DNA of 64,000 bases from Clostridium sulfidigenes (GTDB lineage: Bacteria; Bacillota; Clostridia; Clostridiales; Clostridiaceae): the NCBI RefSeq assembly GCF_000732635.1, contig NZ_JPMD01000038.1, positions 1 through 64,000 on the forward strand, written 5' to 3'. The notes beneath the pieces were generated by a model. It saw nothing but the letters and a program-made list of their open reading frames with translations, made no database searches and was not told the DNA's origin. A program made the translations under genes and the position numbers. Positions 49,856-59,146 of the stretch are shown piece after piece (positions within the stretch are counted from its first letter, which is position 1; every line of letters starts with the position of its first letter).

Positions 49856-51259
49856 ATGAGTAAGAATTTTGAAAAATTGAGGGCTAAGCTTTATAATAGG
49901 GTAACTAATATAGTTAATGGTGGAGAGATGTTTAAAGCAAGAAGAGATGGCGAAAAATTTGTAGTAGATATGCCAGAAGACTTAAAGATGGAGTTTTATA
50001 AATTAGTAGATAGAGTAAATCTAGCCATGATGGAAGATAAGGAAAATTTCTATGGATACTTTTTATTTCAGGTAAAAAGAGAAATAAGATATGATATAGC
50101 TACACCTACATCTATTAGTTTTAAGGGAGCTAAATATATAATTTATTTTAATCCTCTTATATTTTTACAACTCAACTTGAGTCAGATGCAAGGAACAATA
50201 AAACATGAAATTCATCATATTTTAGCATTACATTTGGTAAGAGCAAAGGAGTTAAGAAGAAAGTACAGTACTTTAGCTGTTAATATGGCTATGGACATAG
50301 TGGCAAATCAATATATTGATTTCTTACCTGCCTATGCAACTACCTTAGAGTGGGTAAATACAAAATATAATTTGAAGTTAGAGCCATATAATTCTATGGA
50401 GTACTATGTGAGAGAAATTCAAGGAGAATTGGATTTGTTAGAAGAGGACAAAGAAGGAGAAGAGGATGATTCTAAAGGCGATACTAAGGATGAATATGAT
50501 CCTAAAAAGACTCATGATACCTGGGATGAATCTGATGATATAGATGATAAAACTCTGAAGTCCTTTACTGAGAAATTTGCAGACCTTTCTAGTAAAGGAA
50601 AGCTTCCAATAGAGATAGAAGCTATGCTAAAGACTTTAAAGGGAAGTGAAAATGAAATCCCATGGAATATTTATTTGAAAAAAATAATGGGAACCTTAGA
50701 GAGTAGTAAGAAGAAAACTGTAACAAGAAGAAGTCGAAGGCAACCTAATAGATTAGATTTAAAAGGGGAGTTAAGAGGGCATAGGGCTAAAATTGCTGTA
50801 GCTATAGATATAAGTGGAAGTATAAGTGATGCTGAATTTATGCAAGCTATGAAAGAAGTACTTTCAATAGTAAAAAATTACAATAGTGAAGTAACTATAA
50901 TAGAGTGTGATAGCAATATTAAAAGAGCATATAAGGTTAAGTCTGTAAAGGATATAAGAGAAAGGGTTACTAAAGGGGGAGGAACACAGTTTACTCCTGT
51001 ATTTGAATATATAAATAACACTGACACTAACTTACTTATATACTTTACTGATGGTAAAGGCGAAGATAAATTAAAGGTTACTCCAAAAGGTTATAGAACT
51101 TTATGGATAATATCAGGCAGAGGATATAAATTATCTTTAAAGGAGCCTTATGGAGTAGTAAAGAGGCTTAAGGCTATAGAAGAGAAGGATGAGTTTATAG
51201 ATATACATGACGTAAGAAATGATGGTTGGTCTATGAATAGTGTTGAACCTACAATATAG
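49856..51259 (+). CDS. DUF2201 protein: metallopeptidase-like plus VWA domain
   Basis: 467 residues. The N-terminal half is metallopeptidase-like with HEIHH (117-121), the zinc-binding HExxH arrangement. An acidic linker (about 197-235, LLEEDKEGEEDDSKGD) follows, then a C-terminal VWA-like domain with IAVAIDISGSIS (about 309-320, a DxSxS metal site) and YFTDGKGED. This is the usual partner of MoxR ATPases in compact two-gene loci. Together with the repeat protein it forms a three-gene operon closed by a terminator. Confidence 0.85.
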   Translation: MSKNFEKLRAKLYNRVTNIVNGGEMFKARRDGEKFVVDMPEDLKMEFYKLVDRVNLAMMEDKENFYGYFLFQVKREIRYDIATPTSISFKGAKYIIYFNPLIFLQLNLSQMQGTIKHEIHHILALHLVRAKELRRKYSTLAVNMAMDIVANQYIDFLPAYATTLEWVNTKYNLKLEPYNSMEYYVREIQGELDLLEEDKEGEEDDSKGDTKDEYDPKKTHDTWDESDDIDDKTLKSFTEKFADLSSKGKLPIEIEAMLKTLKGSENEIPWNIYLKKIMGTLESSKKKTVTRRSRRQPNRLDLKGELRGHRAKIAVAIDISGSISDAEFMQAMKEVLSIVKNYNSEVTIIECDSNIKRAYKVKSVKDIRERVTKGGGTQFTPVFEYINNTDTNLLIYFTDGKGEDKLKVTPKGYRTLWIISGRGYKLSLKEPYGVVKRLKAIEEKDEFIDIHDVRNDGWSMNSVEPTI

Positions 51260-51285
51260 AGTATTAAAAATTATATAGTTTTACC

Positions 51286-51338
51286 AATTAGGCTTTCATA
51301 AAATGGATAACTCTATTTTGTGAAAGCCTAATTTTTTT
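51286..51338 (+). terminator. Terminator of the MoxR-VWA operon
   Basis: AATTAGGCTTTCA (51286-51298) pairs perfectly with 51321-51333, followed by a T-run. The rest up to 51539 is AT-rich promoter DNA. Confidence 0.85.
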
Positions 51339-51539
51339 ATAGTTAAGTAATAAGTCTTTAATAAATTTTAATGATATACATAATATCTACTCATTTAGCT
51401 CAACATATAAATGGTATAAGAGTAAAAATTAAAAATTTATAACTTAGAGCAAAGTAACAAAAGGCTATTGAGACATTAGATATATGTTCTAAATACCTTC
51501 ATACCAATATATTTAAACTGTAAGAAAAGAGGTAATAAC

Positions 51540-54500
51540 ATGAGAAAAATGAAGACTATGGATGGTAATACAGCAGCAGCACATATATCCTATGCATTTA
51601 CAGAAGTAGCTGCTATATTCCCAATTACACCATCTACACCTATGGCAGAGCTAGTAGATGAATGGGCCGCTAAGGGAAGAAAAAATATATTTGGTCATCC
51701 TGTTAAAGTGGTAGAGATGCAATCTGAGGCAGGGGCAGCTGGAGCATTGCATGGTTCCTTACAAGCAGGAGCTCTATCTTCTACATATACAGCATCACAA
51801 GGTCTATTACTTATGATACCTAACATGTATAGGATGGTAGGAGAAAGATTACCTGGAGTTATACATGTTGCAGCTAGAGCTCTTACTACGTCATCCTTAA
51901 GTATATTTGGTGACCATCAAGATGTTATGGCTACAAGACAAACAGGATTTGCAATGCTTGCAGAAGGTTCTGTTCAGGAGGTTATGGATTTAGCAGCAGT
52001 AGCACATTTAAGTGCTATAAAGGCTAGAATGCCATTTCTTAGTTTCTTTGATGGCTTTAGAATTTCCCATGAAATACAAAAAGTTGAGGTTATAGAGCAG
52101 GAGGAACTTGCAAAACTAGTGGACTATAAAGCTATTGATGAATTCAGAAAAAATGCTTTAAATCCAGATCATCCAGTTACAAGAGGAACTGCTCAAAATC
52201 CTGATTTGTATTTTCAAATGTGTGAATCACTTAATAGATACTATGAAGATATACCTACTGTAGTAGAAAATTATATGAGTGAAATAACAAAACTAACAGG
52301 AAGAGAATATCACTGTTTTGATTACTATGGAGCACCGGATGCAGATAGGATAATCATATCAATGGGTTCTGTATCTGAAGTAGTTGAGGAAACTATAGAT
52401 TATCTAAGAGCTAAGGGAGAAAAGGTAGGACTTGTAAAAGTAAGACTTTATAGACCTTTCTCTATAGAGAAGTTTATAAAAGCTATGCCAAGTACAGTTA
52501 AGAAGATAGCAGTACTTGATAGAACTAAGGAGCCAGGTTCTATAGGGGAACCTCTTTATCTAGATGTAGTAAGAGCACTGTTTGGAAAAGAAAATGCTCC
52601 ATTAGTAGTAGGTGGAAGATTTGGACTTGGTTCAAAGGATCCAATTCCAGCTCATATAGCTGCCGTATTTGAAAACCTAAAAGAAGATAAACCTAAGGAT
52701 AGATTTACTATAGGAATAATTGATGATGTTACAAACTCATCACTAATGCCAAAGGAAGATATAGATGCTACGCCAGAAGGCACAACCTCATGTAAGTTCT
52801 GGGGATTAGGTTCTGATGGTACCGTTGGAGCTAATAAGAGTGCTATAAAGATTATTGGAGATCATACAGATATGTATGCTCAAGGATATTTCTCTTATGA
52901 TTCTAAGAAATCAGGTGGAATAACTGTTTCTCACTTAAGATTTGGTAATAAACCAATTAAATCTCACTATACCATTGACAAAGCAGATTTTGTTGCTTGC
53001 CATAACCAATCCTACGTTTATAGCTATAACTTATTACAAGGATTAAAGAAGGGTGGAAAATTCCTTTTAAATACTCAATGGACAGAAAAAGATTTGGAAG
53101 ATAGATTACCAGCTGACTTAAAAAGATATATATCAGAAAATAATATAGAGCTCTACATCATAAATGCAGTTAAAATAGCCCAAGAAATTGGGTTAGGTGG
53201 AAGAATAAATATGATAATGCAAGCTGCCTTCTTTAAGATAGCAGATATCATACCTATTGAAGATGCAGTAAAATATTTAAAAGAAGCAGTTATAACTTCC
53301 TATGGTAAGAAGGGTGAAAAAGTTGTAAATATGAACCACGCTGCCATTGATTCAGGAATAAATTCTATAGCTAAAATAGAAGTTCCAAGTAAATGGAAGG
53401 ATGCTAAGGATGATAAGTTAGATATAATGAAGGATTATCCTGCATTTATTAAGGATATTGTAGAACCAATGAATAGAATGGAAGGAGATGCTATTCCAGT
53501 TTCTACATTGGTTAGAGAGGGAGTAGATGATGGTACCTTCATGGCAGGTACTACTGCCTTTGAGAAGAGAGGAATAGCAGTAAATGTGCCGCAGTGGATT
53601 TCAGAGAACTGTATTCAATGTAACCAATGTTCATATGTATGTCCACATGCCACTATTAGAGCCTTTCTATTAGATGAAAAAGAAAAAGAAAATGCTCCAA
53701 AGGATATGAAGTTACTAGAAGCCAAGGCTCTTAAAACTGAAGCTCCAATGTTCTTCCATATAGGAGTTACACCTTTAGATTGTACTGGATGTGGAAACTG
53801 TGCAGAGGTTTGTCCAGCTAAAGAAAAAGCTTTAGTTATGAAGCCGCAGGATAGTCAACATGATCAAATAGAAGTTTGGAATTATGTTGTAGAAAAAGTT
53901 GCAAACAAGAAGAATCCATTGAATAAAAATACTGTGAAGGGTAGCCAGTTTGAGCAACCTCTCCTTGAATTCTCAGGTGCATGTGCAGGATGTGGAGAAA
54001 CTCCATATGCTAAACTTGTAACTCAATTATTTGGAGATAGAATGATGGTAGCTAATGCTACTGGTTGTTCATCAATTTGGGCAGCAGGAGGACCTTCAAC
54101 AGCCTATAGACCTAATAAAGAAGGCTATGGACCAGCATGGGCTAATTCACTCTTTGAAGATAATGCTGAGTATGGTTTTGGAATGTTTATGGCTGTTAAA
54201 ACCATAAGAGAAAGAATTGCACAGAATATAAGAGAAGCTCTAAGTGGGGATATTTCAGAGGGAGCTAAGTCTGTGTTGCAGGATTGGTTAGATAACATGG
54301 ATAAGAGTGAAGGTACAAGAGATAGAGCAACTAAACTAACCCAAGTTCTTCAGAAAGAAAATAGTGAAATAGCTAAGAAGATACTAGAAGATAAAGAATT
54401 CTTTGTTAAGAGATCTCAATGGCTATTTGGAGGAGATGGATGGGCTTATGATATAGGATATGGTGGCCTTGACCATGTATTGGCATCAGGAGAAAATGTA

Positions 54501-55058
54501 AATGTATTAGTCTTTGATACAGAAGTTTATTCTAATACAGGAGGTCAATCATCAAAATCAACTCCAACGGCTGCAGTAGCTAAGTTTGCAGCATCAGGAA
54601 AGCGAACTAAGAAGAAGGATTTAGGAATGATGGCTATGAGCTATGGTTATGTATATGTAGCTCAAGTATCCATGGGAGCAGATAAAAATCAGACTATAAA
54701 AGCTATTTCAGAAGCTGAAGCTTATGATGGACCATCATTAATAATAGCTTACTCTACATGTATTAATCATGGTATTAAAGCTGGAATGTCTTATTCACAA
54801 GAAGAACAGAAGAGAGCAGTAGAGTGTGGATATTGGACTTTATATAGATATAATCCAGATTTAAAAGGAACTAAGAATCCTTTCTCCTTAGATTCAAAAG
54901 CACCAAATGGAAACTTTAAAGACTACTTATTAGGTGAGGTTAGATATGCATCCTTAGCTAAAGTATTCCCAGAAGTAGCAGAGGAATTATTTGCAAAAAC
55001 AGAAGCAGATGCTATGGAAAGATATAATAACTATAAGAAGTTATCAGCTCAAGAATAA
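51540..55058 (+). CDS. nifJ: Pyruvate:ferredoxin oxidoreductase
   Basis: 1172 residues, the full single-chain length. It oxidises pyruvate with CoA to acetyl-CoA and CO2 and reduces ferredoxin. Domains in order: pyrimidine-binding N-terminus (FPITPSTPMAELVDEWAAKG), the transketolase-C-like domain, a gamma domain, a 2[4Fe-4S] ferredoxin domain (CIQCNQCSYVCP and CTGCGNCAEVCP, about 690-760), and the TPP domain (CAGCGETPYAKL, GDGWAYDIGYGGLDHVL). Central to clostridial fermentation and the likely electron source for the ferredoxin-dependent reductase at 34.5 kb. SD AGAGGTAA before ATG 51540. Followed by a terminator. Confidence 0.97.
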   Translation: MRKMKTMDGNTAAAHISYAFTEVAAIFPITPSTPMAELVDEWAAKGRKNIFGHPVKVVEMQSEAGAAGALHGSLQAGALSSTYTASQGLLLMIPNMYRMVGERLPGVIHVAARALTTSSLSIFGDHQDVMATRQTGFAMLAEGSVQEVMDLAAVAHLSAIKARMPFLSFFDGFRISHEIQKVEVIEQEELAKLVDYKAIDEFRKNALNPDHPVTRGTAQNPDLYFQMCESLNRYYEDIPTVVENYMSEITKLTGREYHCFDYYGAPDADRIIISMGSVSEVVEETIDYLRAKGEKVGLVKVRLYRPFSIEKFIKAMPSTVKKIAVLDRTKEPGSIGEPLYLDVVRALFGKENAPLVVGGRFGLGSKDPIPAHIAAVFENLKEDKPKDRFTIGIIDDVTNSSLMPKEDIDATPEGTTSCKFWGLGSDGTVGANKSAIKIIGDHTDMYAQGYFSYDSKKSGGITVSHLRFGNKPIKSHYTIDKADFVACHNQSYVYSYNLLQGLKKGGKFLLNTQWTEKDLEDRLPADLKRYISENNIELYIINAVKIAQEIGLGGRINMIMQAAFFKIADIIPIEDAVKYLKEAVITSYGKKGEKVVNMNHAAIDSGINSIAKIEVPSKWKDAKDDKLDIMKDYPAFIKDIVEPMNRMEGDAIPVSTLVREGVDDGTFMAGTTAFEKRGIAVNVPQWISENCIQCNQCSYVCPHATIRAFLLDEKEKENAPKDMKLLEAKALKTEAPMFFHIGVTPLDCTGCGNCAEVCPAKEKALVMKPQDSQHDQIEVWNYVVEKVANKKNPLNKNTVKGSQFEQPLLEFSGACAGCGETPYAKLVTQLFGDRMMVANATGCSSIWAAGGPSTAYRPNKEGYGPAWANSLFEDNAEYGFGMFMAVKTIRERIAQNIREALSGDISEGAKSVLQDWLDNMDKSEGTRDRATKLTQVLQKENSEIAKKILEDKEFFVKRSQWLFGGDGWAYDIGYGGLDHVLASGENVNVLVFDTEVYSNTGGQSSKSTPTAAVAKFAASGKRTKKKDLGMMAMSYGYVYVAQVSMGADKNQTIKAISEAEAYDGPSLIIAYSTCINHGIKAGMSYSQEEQKRAVECGYWTLYRYNPDLKGTKNPFSLDSKAPNGNFKDYLLGEVRYASLAKVFPEVAEELFAKTEADAMERYNNYKKLSAQE

Positions 55059-55064
55059 AAAATT

Positions 55065-55100
55065 GGAAGACCATGTCATAGTTATGATATGGTCTTCTAT
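55065..55100 (+). terminator. Terminator after nifJ
   Basis: GAAGACCATGTCATA pairs with TATGATATGGTCTTC (one wobble), followed by T/A-rich sequence. Confidence 0.8.
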
Positions 55101-55112
55101 AATTTAGATACA

Positions 55113-55244
55113 TTATGAGTTTTTATTAATATAAATTTTTAAAGCTTTAATCATAAGTACAAGTGCATAAATACCTAAACCCCAAAACAATAAAATTATG
55201 GGTAAAATAATTAACATTGGAATAAAAGCAAATAAAGTCTCCAT
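55113..55244 (-). CDS. Small single-helix membrane protein
   Basis: A 43-residue ORF from ATG 55244 with SD AAGGAGG. The peptide is one long hydrophobic helix (LFAFIPMLIILPIILLFWGL, 4-23, and on to about 33), then KALKIYINKNS, a basic tail. No toxin signature was recognised. It lies 27 bp downstream of the CPBP protease gene on the same strand and may be cotranscribed. Confidence 0.55.
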   Translation of the reverse strand: METLFAFIPMLIILPIILLFWGLGIYALVLMIKALKIYINKNS

Positions 55245-55271
55245 AAAAGCCTCCTTATAATCTAATATAAT

Positions 55272-56192
55272 TTAATTTGATTCACTAGGTGATGTAGAGA
55301 TAGATTTTTTAGGAATAAATACTGCAAGTAATGTAGATATAATTAATACAATTGTACAAGCAAGGCCACCCTCAGCTCCGAAGTTACCACCAGATAGTAA
55401 AGAGTTACTAAAACTATTAACTTTCAAAATAGAAGGTCCTATGTTCATTCCACTAACAAGAATTCCATATATATTACCTTGAGCAAAGTTCCACATGGTA
55501 TGAATTGCACATACTCCAATAATATTATCTGTACGATAAGCATAAACGGAAAAGAATATACCAACTAAAATAATATTAATCATTGGTAGTATAGAAAAGC
55601 CTGAATTGAAAATGTGGAGAAACCCAAATAAACAGGAGTTCAAAATAATACCGAGAATAATTCCATTTTTAGCAGCAATGGAAGTTAATAAAAAGCCTCT
55701 ACATAGAAATTCTTCACTGGCACCTTGTATCATAAAACCAATAAAGAAAATAATAATTAGAGGAAGAGAAGACAGAGTGACCTTAACAAAGGATAATTGT
55801 CCAGAAATCATTAGAATCAATACAACAGCACTAAACATAACAAGTCCTACTATTAATCCAATCCCATATTCTTTAAAAGCACCTTTTTTTATTAACCCCA
55901 TGGAGCGAAGATTTCTTTTTTCACTAAATTTGCAATATAAAATACAGAGTATAATTAAAAATCCAGTACCAAATAAATTTATAAGAGTTAAAGTTTCATT
56001 ATCTATGGTCATAGATAATCCATTGGATTTAATCACAGTTATAAAACCTATTATTGCCATAGGAACCACAAGTATAAATTGACTTACTAAAATAAGAACT
56101 AAGGATATAAGTAAGTTGAGAAATGGATTGTGTTTCAGTTTAGCTTTTTTTGCTTCCTCAATCATAACGGAATGTGTGTTAAAAAATTTCAT
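55272..56192 (-). CDS. CPBP family intramembrane metalloprotease
   Basis: 306 residues with about eight TM segments. Conserved motifs of the CPBP (Abi/Rce1) family: GASEEFLCRGFLL (EExxxR, about 159-171), FLHIFNSG (FxxxH, about 192-199) and CAIHTMWNF (HxxxN/B, about 229-237). Members cleave membrane proteins or process bacteriocins and prenylated substrates; the substrate here is unknown. No bacteriocin gene is adjacent. SD GGGGG just before ATG 56192. Confidence 0.85.
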   Translation of the reverse strand: MKFFNTHSVMIEEAKKAKLKHNPFLNLLISLVLILVSQFILVVPMAIIGFITVIKSNGLSMTIDNETLTLINLFGTGFLIILCILYCKFSEKRNLRSMGLIKKGAFKEYGIGLIVGLVMFSAVVLILMISGQLSFVKVTLSSLPLIIIFFIGFMIQGASEEFLCRGFLLTSIAAKNGIILGIILNSCLFGFLHIFNSGFSILPMINIILVGIFFSVYAYRTDNIIGVCAIHTMWNFAQGNIYGILVSGMNIGPSILKVNSFSNSLLSGGNFGAEGGLACTIVLIISTLLAVFIPKKSISTSPSESN

Positions 56193-56311
56193 AAGAATCC
56201 CCCAATTAAAATTATAAAATATACACAGTAATGTATATGTAACATTATATTATATTTTACACTATATATATTAATTCACAATATATATAATACAAAAGGA
56301 GTAACTTAATA

Positions 56312-56355
56312 CATAAGTTTCTATTAATGAATTCATAAGTTTCTATTAATGAATT
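56312..56355 (+). repeat. Two tandem 22-bp repeats
   Basis: CATAAGTTTCTATTAATGAA and two more bases repeat exactly twice (56312-56333, 56334-56355), followed by an inverted AATTCATTAAT at 56371-56381. Located in the promoter region of the aro operon, a possible regulator site or a replication slip. Confidence 0.55.
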
Positions 56356-56452
56356 CATATGTGAAAATATAATTCATTAATGTATAATAATTAGTAATAA
56401 ATATCTTATAATAACAGTAAGTAACTATTTAAAATAAAAGGAGAGAACATAT

Positions 56453-56821
56453 ATGAGCATATTATTTATTCAGTATCCAAAGTGTACTACATGCATTAAG
56501 GCAAAAAAATTTCTTGTTGAAAATAACATAGAATTTCAGGATAGACATATAGTGGAGAATAACCCAACGAAGGAAGAGTTAACTTTATGGATTGACAAAA
56601 GTGGACTTGAGATTAAGAAATTCTTCAATACCTCAGGAAAGCTTTATAAGGAAATGAATTTAAAGGATAAGATTAAAGACATGTCAAAGGATGAAGCCAT
56701 AGAACTTCTTTCTACTAATGGAATGTTAGTAAAGAGACCTATACTTATAGATGGAGATAAAGTATTAGTGGGATTTAAGGAAGATAATTATGAGAAATTT
56801 ACAAATAAACCTTCTCAATAA
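56453..56821 (+). CDS. ArsC/Spx-family thioredoxin-fold protein
   Basis: 122 residues. IQYPKCTTCIKAKKFLVENN (6-25) has the CxxC of the ArsC/Spx/MgsR family, followed by FQDRHIVENNPTKEEL, FFNTSGKLYKE and NGMLVKRPILIDGDKVLVGFKE, all typical. The RPILID motif and CTTC occur in YffB/Spx-like reductases; arsenate reductase activity is not shown. SD AAAGGAGAG before ATG 56453. The end overlaps aroB by 32 bp, so it is translationally coupled with the shikimate genes. Confidence 0.82.
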   Translation: MSILFIQYPKCTTCIKAKKFLVENNIEFQDRHIVENNPTKEELTLWIDKSGLEIKKFFNTSGKLYKEMNLKDKIKDMSKDEAIELLSTNGMLVKRPILIDGDKVLVGFKEDNYEKFTNKPSQ

Positions 56822-57851
56822 TCAATATGAAATTCTCATTAAATCAGGAATTATAAACAGTATAGGTGAAGAGATTTCAAAGATATATGAAGGAAATGAA
56901 ATAGCTTTAATTACTGATGAAAATGTAGATAAATTTTATGGAGATATAGTTAAAAAGTCTTTAGAGGATAATGATTTTAAAGTTTTAAAGGTGGTTTTGA
57001 AACCTGGTGAAAGGAGTAAATCAATAGAATCTTTAATGAAGCTATATAATGAACTTTTAGATTTTAAGCTAAACAGGGGAAACTTAATTATAGCTTTAGG
57101 GGGAGGAGTCATTGGAGATTTAGCAGGCTTTTGTGCAGCCACTCTTTTAAGGGGAATTCCATTTGTTCAAGTTCCAACATCACTACTTGCCCAAATCGAT
57201 TCATCTATAGGAGGTAAGGTTGCTATAGATTTACCTAGTGGAAAAAACTTAATAGGTAATTTTTATCATCCTAGGGCAGTATATATTGATCCTCAGGTGC
57301 TTAAAACCCTAGAGAAGAGATATGTAAATGATGGATTAGGTGAAGCTATAAAATATGGATTAATAAAGGATAAAGAGCTCTTTGAAAAGTTTGAAAGTAT
57401 AGAAAGCTATGAAGTTTTATTTGAATATATAGAAGATATAATATATAAATGCTGTAGTATAAAAAAACAAGTAGTAGAGCAGGATGAAAAGGACAAGGGA
57501 GAGAGGATGATTTTAAATTTTGGTCATACTATAGGTCATGCTATAGAAAAGCTTGAAAATTATAAGGGTGTTTCTCATGGAGAAGCTGTAGCTATAGGGA
57601 TGTACTCTATAGCCCTTAGATGTGAGGAGTTAAATATATGTAAGGATGGAGTTGCTAACAGAATAAAAAGTCTACTATATAAATTTAACTTGCCCTATGA
57701 TTTCCAAGTAAAGACCAGGGAAGATATTATTGATGCTATTTCAGTAGATAAAAAGACAATAGGAGATTTTATAAACCTTATTCTTATTGAAGATATAGGT
57801 AAGGTTTTTATTCATAAGGTTACTCATGAAGAATTAGAAAAATTTATTTAG
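56790..57851 (+). CDS. aroB: 3-Dehydroquinate synthase
   Basis: 353 residues. Converts DAHP to 3-dehydroquinate, step two of the shikimate pathway. NAD-binding and metal-binding signatures are present: ALGGGVIGDLAGFCAATLLRG (about 104-124), VPTSLLAQIDSSIGGKVAIDL, NLIGNFYHPRAVYIDP, GLGEAIKYG, and ILNFGHTIGHAIE (zinc His). The SD AAGGAAG lies inside the previous ORF. First aro gene in the run aroB-aroA-aroC-aroK. Confidence 0.95.
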   Translation: MRNLQINLLNNQYEILIKSGIINSIGEEISKIYEGNEIALITDENVDKFYGDIVKKSLEDNDFKVLKVVLKPGERSKSIESLMKLYNELLDFKLNRGNLIIALGGGVIGDLAGFCAATLLRGIPFVQVPTSLLAQIDSSIGGKVAIDLPSGKNLIGNFYHPRAVYIDPQVLKTLEKRYVNDGLGEAIKYGLIKDKELFEKFESIESYEVLFEYIEDIIYKCCSIKKQVVEQDEKDKGERMILNFGHTIGHAIEKLENYKGVSHGEAVAIGMYSIALRCEELNICKDGVANRIKSLLYKFNLPYDFQVKTREDIIDAISVDKKTIGDFINLILIEDIGKVFIHKVTHEELEKFI

Positions 57852-57862
57852 GAGGAAAAGCT

Positions 57863-59146
57863 ATGGATAAAATTATAATAAAACCCAAGTTACTTAAAGG
57901 GAATATAGTTGTTCCTTCTTCTAAAAGTTTAGGGCATAGGGGGATAATTGCAGCTGCTCTAAGTAGAGGAATATCTAGGGTGGATAATATGCAACTTTCT
58001 AAGGATATTGAAGCTACTATGGAGATAATGAAGGAGTTAGGAGCAGTTGTTGATATTGAAGGGCATAGTTTGTACATTGATGGAAGAAAGATGTTTTCCT
58101 ATGAAAAGAAACTAGATTTAAGATGCAGAGAATCTGGCTCAACCCTAAGATTTCTAATTCCACTAGCTTTAACCAAAGATGGTGACTATATATTTCATGG
58201 AGAAGGAAAGTTAATTTCAAGACCACTAGAACCATATTATGAAATCTTTGAAGAAAAGGGTATAAAATATTCAAGGGAAGAGGACGGTTTACCTTTGAAG
58301 GTAAGTGGAAAACTTACTAGTGGTACATATAGAGTAAGGGGAGATATAAGCTCACAATTTATAACAGGGCTACTGTTTTCTCTCCCCATTTTAGAGGGTA
58401 ATTCTAGAATTCAGATAACTACGAAACTAGAATCTAAGGGATATATAGATCTTACTTTAGATATTTTAAAGGATTTTGGCATAGAGATAGAAAATAATAA
58501 TTATAAAGAGTTTAATATTAGAGGAGCCCAAAAATATAATAGTAGAAACTATTATGTAGAGGGAGATTATTCTCAGGGAGCCTTTTTTTTAGTAGCAGGG
58601 GCATTGGGTTCTTCTATAGTATGTTCTGGTCTAAATAAGGATTCTCTTCAAGGAGATAAGGTCATATTAGATATTTTAGAAGCTATGGGATGTAATGTGG
58701 AAGAAAGTGAAGAAGATATAAAAGTAAAACCTTCTAAGACTAAGGGCATAGAAATAGATGCCTCTAATTGTCCCGATTTAGTTCCAGTTCTTACGGTGCT
58801 TGCTAGCCTTTCAGAGGGGGAAACTAAAATAGTAAATGCTAAAAGACTTAGAATTAAAGAGTGTGATAGACTACATGCTATAACTAAAGAGTTAAATAAA
58901 CTAGGAGCAAATATAATAGAGTTAGAAGATTCTTTAATAATATCAGGTGTTAATGAATTAAAGGGTGGAGAAGTTGATTCTCACAATGATCATAGAATAG
59001 TAATGGCCTTGGCCATAGCAGCCACAAGAGCTAATGGTGATGTAATCATAAATAATCCTAGTGCCGTAGAGAAGTCTTATCCTAATTTCTTTAAGGATTA
59101 TTTTAAATTAGGGGGTGAAGGTGATGAGTTCAATTATAGGAAATAA
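57863..59146 (+). CDS. aroA: 3-Phosphoshikimate 1-carboxyvinyltransferase (EPSP synthase)
   Basis: 427 residues. Joins shikimate 3-phosphate and PEP. VPSSKSLGHRGIIAAALSRG (about 15-34) matches the N-terminal block with the catalytic Lys, RCRESGSTLRFLIPLAL (about 89-105) the PEP-binding region, and CDRLHAITKELNKLG plus SHNDHRIVMALAIAA the C-terminal blocks. The LGHR and ESGSTLRF forms (with S for N and E for the usual NAGTAMR) place it in class II-like EPSP synthases, which may be less glyphosate-sensitive. 11 bp after aroB, SD AGGAGG. Confidence 0.95.
   Translation: MDKIIIKPKLLKGNIVVPSSKSLGHRGIIAAALSRGISRVDNMQLSKDIEATMEIMKELGAVVDIEGHSLYIDGRKMFSYEKKLDLRCRESGSTLRFLIPLALTKDGDYIFHGEGKLISRPLEPYYEIFEEKGIKYSREEDGLPLKVSGKLTSGTYRVRGDISSQFITGLLFSLPILEGNSRIQITTKLESKGYIDLTLDILKDFGIEIENNNYKEFNIRGAQKYNSRNYYVEGDYSQGAFFLVAGALGSSIVCSGLNKDSLQGDKVILDILEAMGCNVEESEEDIKVKPSKTKGIEIDASNCPDLVPVLTVLASLSEGETKIVNAKRLRIKECDRLHAITKELNKLGANIIELEDSLIISGVNELKGGEVDSHNDHRIVMALAIAATRANGDVIINNPSAVEKSYPNFFKDYFKLGGEGDEFNYRK

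Noticed and set aside
55606-56082. 158-codon plus-strand ORF opposite the CPBP protease
   Set aside because: Shadow frame of a membrane protein; no SD and no family resemblance.
55272-56192. CPBP protease as part of a bacteriocin locus
   Set aside because: No precursor peptide or transporter gene is adjacent; the nearby small peptide at 55113 lacks a leader or double-glycine motif.
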